From contig NC_079415.1 of the NCBI RefSeq assembly GCF_026213295.1, positions 32,133,279-32,197,278 of the forward strand: DNA of 64,000 bases, read 5' to 3'. A program made the translations under genes and the position numbers. The stretch's first letter is position 1; each line of letters begins with the position of its first letter. The notes under the pieces were generated by a model. The model searched no databases, was not told where the DNA came from, and saw nothing but the letters and a program-made list of their open reading frames with translations. Origin of the DNA: Gadus chalcogrammus (taxonomy: Eukaryota > Chordata > Actinopteri > Gadiformes > Gadidae). Below, in pieces: positions 61,836 to 64,000 of the stretch.

Positions 61836-62038
61836 CGGGAAACACATTTGATTGATGCCTGTTCCACTGTTAAATAGCGGCCCAAATTGGTGAGCACTAT
61901 CCTGGTCATTTCTCTGCGTGAGAAATACGAAGTGTGGCGTGTGAGTGTGTGCATGGGTTGAATTGCGTGTGTCTCACGCCGAATGCGTGAGACTTGAGAG
62001 CCCAGGTAAAAACATACATTCTTCGGATACCCAACCGT

Positions 62039-62495
62039 TCATTAATCTTGAAGTATTTTCTGCTCATTTGGTCTTCGCTTTAAGCCCAACCTCCAGCTCT
62101 CACAGCATAACCCCTTAAGTCTCAGGCGTTAAGCCGGTGAGCAGCGTGGAGCAAAGATGCACAAAGTCAGTAAAGCCCTCTCAAGTTTCCGCGATCGTGA
62201 AAATGTGCGATCGCAAAATGATGTGCCCTTTTTCGTTTTCTCGCCCGGAGTGCTATTATTCACACTCGCAGTGTAGACGTTGAAATGTGTTAATGTCAGT
62301 CTCTCTTGCCATCTCATCCCGTGTTGCTTTCCTTCTTAACAATTACCTTTGTTGAATATCGTGGTGTGATGTGCTATGTCAAGCTAGTTTGGCAGGACAT
62401 TCCTAGAAGATTCGAGCCGGCCTAGTTATAGTGACCAACGACAGAAAGACGAAGAAAAAATTGTTGAATGTGTTCAAAAGGATTACCTTGAAGGC
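62039..62495 (+). repeat. 458-bp dispersed unit, copy 2
   Basis: Homologous over its whole length to 57814-58271, same orientation, 4.2 kb downstream. It lacks the SINE flanks of copy 1, which shows that the unit ends at TCATTAATC and TTGAAGGC. Confidence 0.85.
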
Positions 62496-62934
62496 CTTTC
62501 ATGCAGTAAAACTTAACAGCTAGAGGTCTCACAGCTGGTGACATCTCCAAGTCTAGCCGAAGCTGCTTAAAAGAATGAGCAACAGTCGTAGAGAAGCAAA
62601 GGAAACTTATTCAAGGTTTCATAAACATTGTGCGTTTTGATCTGGCATCGACTTGGGGCCTGGGGGTGGTTTTCTTCCACGAATCTAGCAGCTGCACTCG
62701 ATACTTGTTAGGTTGCTGTGCGTTGAAAGTGTGGTTTTCAGAAAAATTAATCGGACTGAATATACAGATTTGATTTGCTCCCTCTGCTTTTACAACAGAC
62801 GTGAATGATTAATGTGATTATAAAAAAAAGCAACAGTCCCAAACTCAGTCTACTATCGTCTGCTAGTCGCTCATAGACAGTTCTCTCCCCACTCTTTCTT
62901 CTCTCCAGCCTCACTCATCCTTCTGGTGGTATGA
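62496..62934. other. Low-copy sequence, no gene seen
   Basis: No repeat or coding frame recognised. Confidence 0.4.
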
Positions 62935-63093
62935 GGCTCAGGGGGTCGATCCCCTGCTTCCTCAGGCGTGTGTCCCTGAGCAAGGCACCTCACTCTCACT
63001 GCTCCCCGACGAGCTGGTTGTCGCCTTGCGTTGCTGATGCCGCCGTTGGTGTGTGAATGGGTGAATGTTAGGCAATTGTGAATGATTTGGTTG
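62935..63093 (+). mobile_element. SINE with internal deletion
   Basis: GAGGCTCAGGGGGTCGATCC joins an A-box-like start to a B-box region, so the middle of the head is deleted. Then CCCTGAGCAAGGCACCTCAC, CGTTGGTGTGTGAATGGGTG and GAATGTTAGGCAATTGTGAA follow. Confidence 0.8.
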
Positions 63094-63589
63094 TATTTGT
63101 TCAAAGGGGAAAACCTTTGAACCTTTGTGAGCAGAGACGCATACATTCAGAATACATGCATAAGTACCATTATGCACCGCTATGACTAATTAGACACACA
63201 GGGCTCTGCGCTCCACGTGATCATGGCATGAGGGGGGGGGGGGGATGAAAGCATCTAGGGCGGTGTTAGAACACAAAGGGGGGGGGGGCATGGAGGCACT
63301 GTCTGCATCATTAGGCGACGGCGTTTGTTGTCCATGCTGTTGCATATACGCAAGGATTTGCCACCGCGCGACATACACCATGAGTGCACTCTGTCGCTAG
63401 GGCAACAACCAGAGCCAGCACTTCACACCACACAGCGGTAAGCAACAGAAGAAAAAAGTTTTTGATTTTTCGTGCTCTTTGAAAAACACTTTTTTTTTGG
63501 TCACACTATTTTAGAGGGAAAACACAAAACAACCGTGACAAACAAAACAATTTCCTTAGTGGAAAGCGAGAGTCAGGAATTATATTGTT
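63094..63589. other. Low-copy sequence with G runs at 63232-63243 and 63279-63289
   Basis: Two G runs 35 bp apart read directly; no gene seen. Confidence 0.5.
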
Positions 63590-63708
63590 GTACATTTGTG
63601 CAACTGTACCGACAGCGATATATTATTGTTTCTCTTTCTTCTGAAAAGCTCAATTATTGTAAGTCGCTTTGGATAAACGTGTCTGCTGAATGCCCTAAAT
63701 GTAAATTT
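63590..63708 (+). mobile_element. SINE/LINE 3' end with fish L2-type tail
   Basis: TGTACCGACAGCGATATATT, TTGTTTCTCTTTCTTCTGAA, GTAAGTCGCTTTGGATAAAC and GTGTCTGCTGAATGCCCTAA form the classic tail. It is the reverse complement of the start of 7279-7500. Confidence 0.85.
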
Positions 63709-64000
63709 GACCAGTTAATCAATGCATTAATTTATCCAATTATCCCAACCAACTAAATAACCGATGCATTTATAAATGGATGACTCTACCATCTCATCAA
63801 ATGCCGTAAACGATGATGTAAATGTATGCATATTGTGAGCCAGCTTTTTGCAGAAACTTCATTTCATAGTAAGGCTCTATTTACCCCTACTAAAACTACA
63901 AATCCCTTCTTTTTTATTACCTGCCTGTAATCATTGTTCTCCGGTAAGCACCACTTCGCTGTTACATGTCTTTCCCTCCCGTGCATCTTTCCATGAATGA
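63709..64000. other. AT-rich low-copy sequence, no gene seen
   Basis: Nothing recognised to the end of the window. Confidence 0.4.

Larger units (their letters stand above)
60831..62003. mobile_element. Composite with GGGCTCTCAAGT inverted ends, 1,173 bp
   Basis: GGGCTCTCAAGT at 60831 is matched by ACTTGAGAGCCC ending at 62003. The right end has a further local palindrome, TCTCACGCCGAATGCGTGAGA (with CGTGAGA/TCTCACG), at 61971-61991. The ends resemble a known fish element (hAT-like CAGGGCTCTC start). It holds a poly-G (60864-60879), a LINE tail (61181-61220), a MITE (61397-61658) and another repeat (61735-61835), so most of its length is later insertion. Confidence 0.6.

Overview
The window looks like non-coding DNA from a bony fish (teleost). 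Evidence for this is indirect but consistent. There is very dense (GT)n, (GA)n and poly-G/poly-C sequence. Several copies of a tRNA-derived SINE carry a recognisable A-box and B-box. LINE 3' ends of the kind common in fish are present, and so are many short terminal-inverted-repeat elements. I see no bacterial-type operons, rRNA, intact tRNA gene or CRISPR array, and no convincing protein-coding gene. Almost every longer open frame is a simple repeat read through (Thr-His, Val-Cys, Ser-Leu, Arg-Glu). The remaining open frames are short, usually open on both strands, and lack any domain I can name with confidence.

Layout. 1-12 kb: low-copy sequence broken by GT, GA, CT and CA tracts, an unusual GAGTGCAACATG minisatellite (3.0-3.6 kb), and two old dispersed repeats (7.3 and 8.4 kb). 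12-13 kb: a DNA-transposon-like repeat. 13-24 kb: AT-rich low-copy sequence with GC-balanced, homeodomain-motif-rich stretches that resemble regulatory elements, an 18-bp minisatellite, and long poly-G tracts. 24-30 kb: a repeat-associated open frame (24.8-25.1 kb), CT and CA tracts, a promoter-like TE segment (27.7-28.5 kb) and a long GA-rich purine tract bounded by poly-G. 30-38 kb: a perfect hairpin, a 5'-truncated LINE with a 14-bp duplication, and two oppositely oriented hAT-like MITEs with perfect 8-bp target duplications around a possible regulatory element. 38-50 kb: SINE copies, a 1.05-kb TIR element, a 1.2-kb TIR element inserted inside a SINE, and a 624-bp element with 52-bp inverted repeats. 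50-57 kb: more microsatellites, a second copy of the 8.4-kb MITE, and SINE remnants. 57-64 kb: two copies of a 458-bp unit, one of which interrupts a SINE head, plus a nested TIR composite.

The whole is best read as a gene desert or a very large intron. It may contain enhancers, but that is inference from base composition and motif words only. The clearest results are structural: element boundaries with exact target duplications and a nesting order that can be dated. I found no evidence for a new multi-gene biological system.
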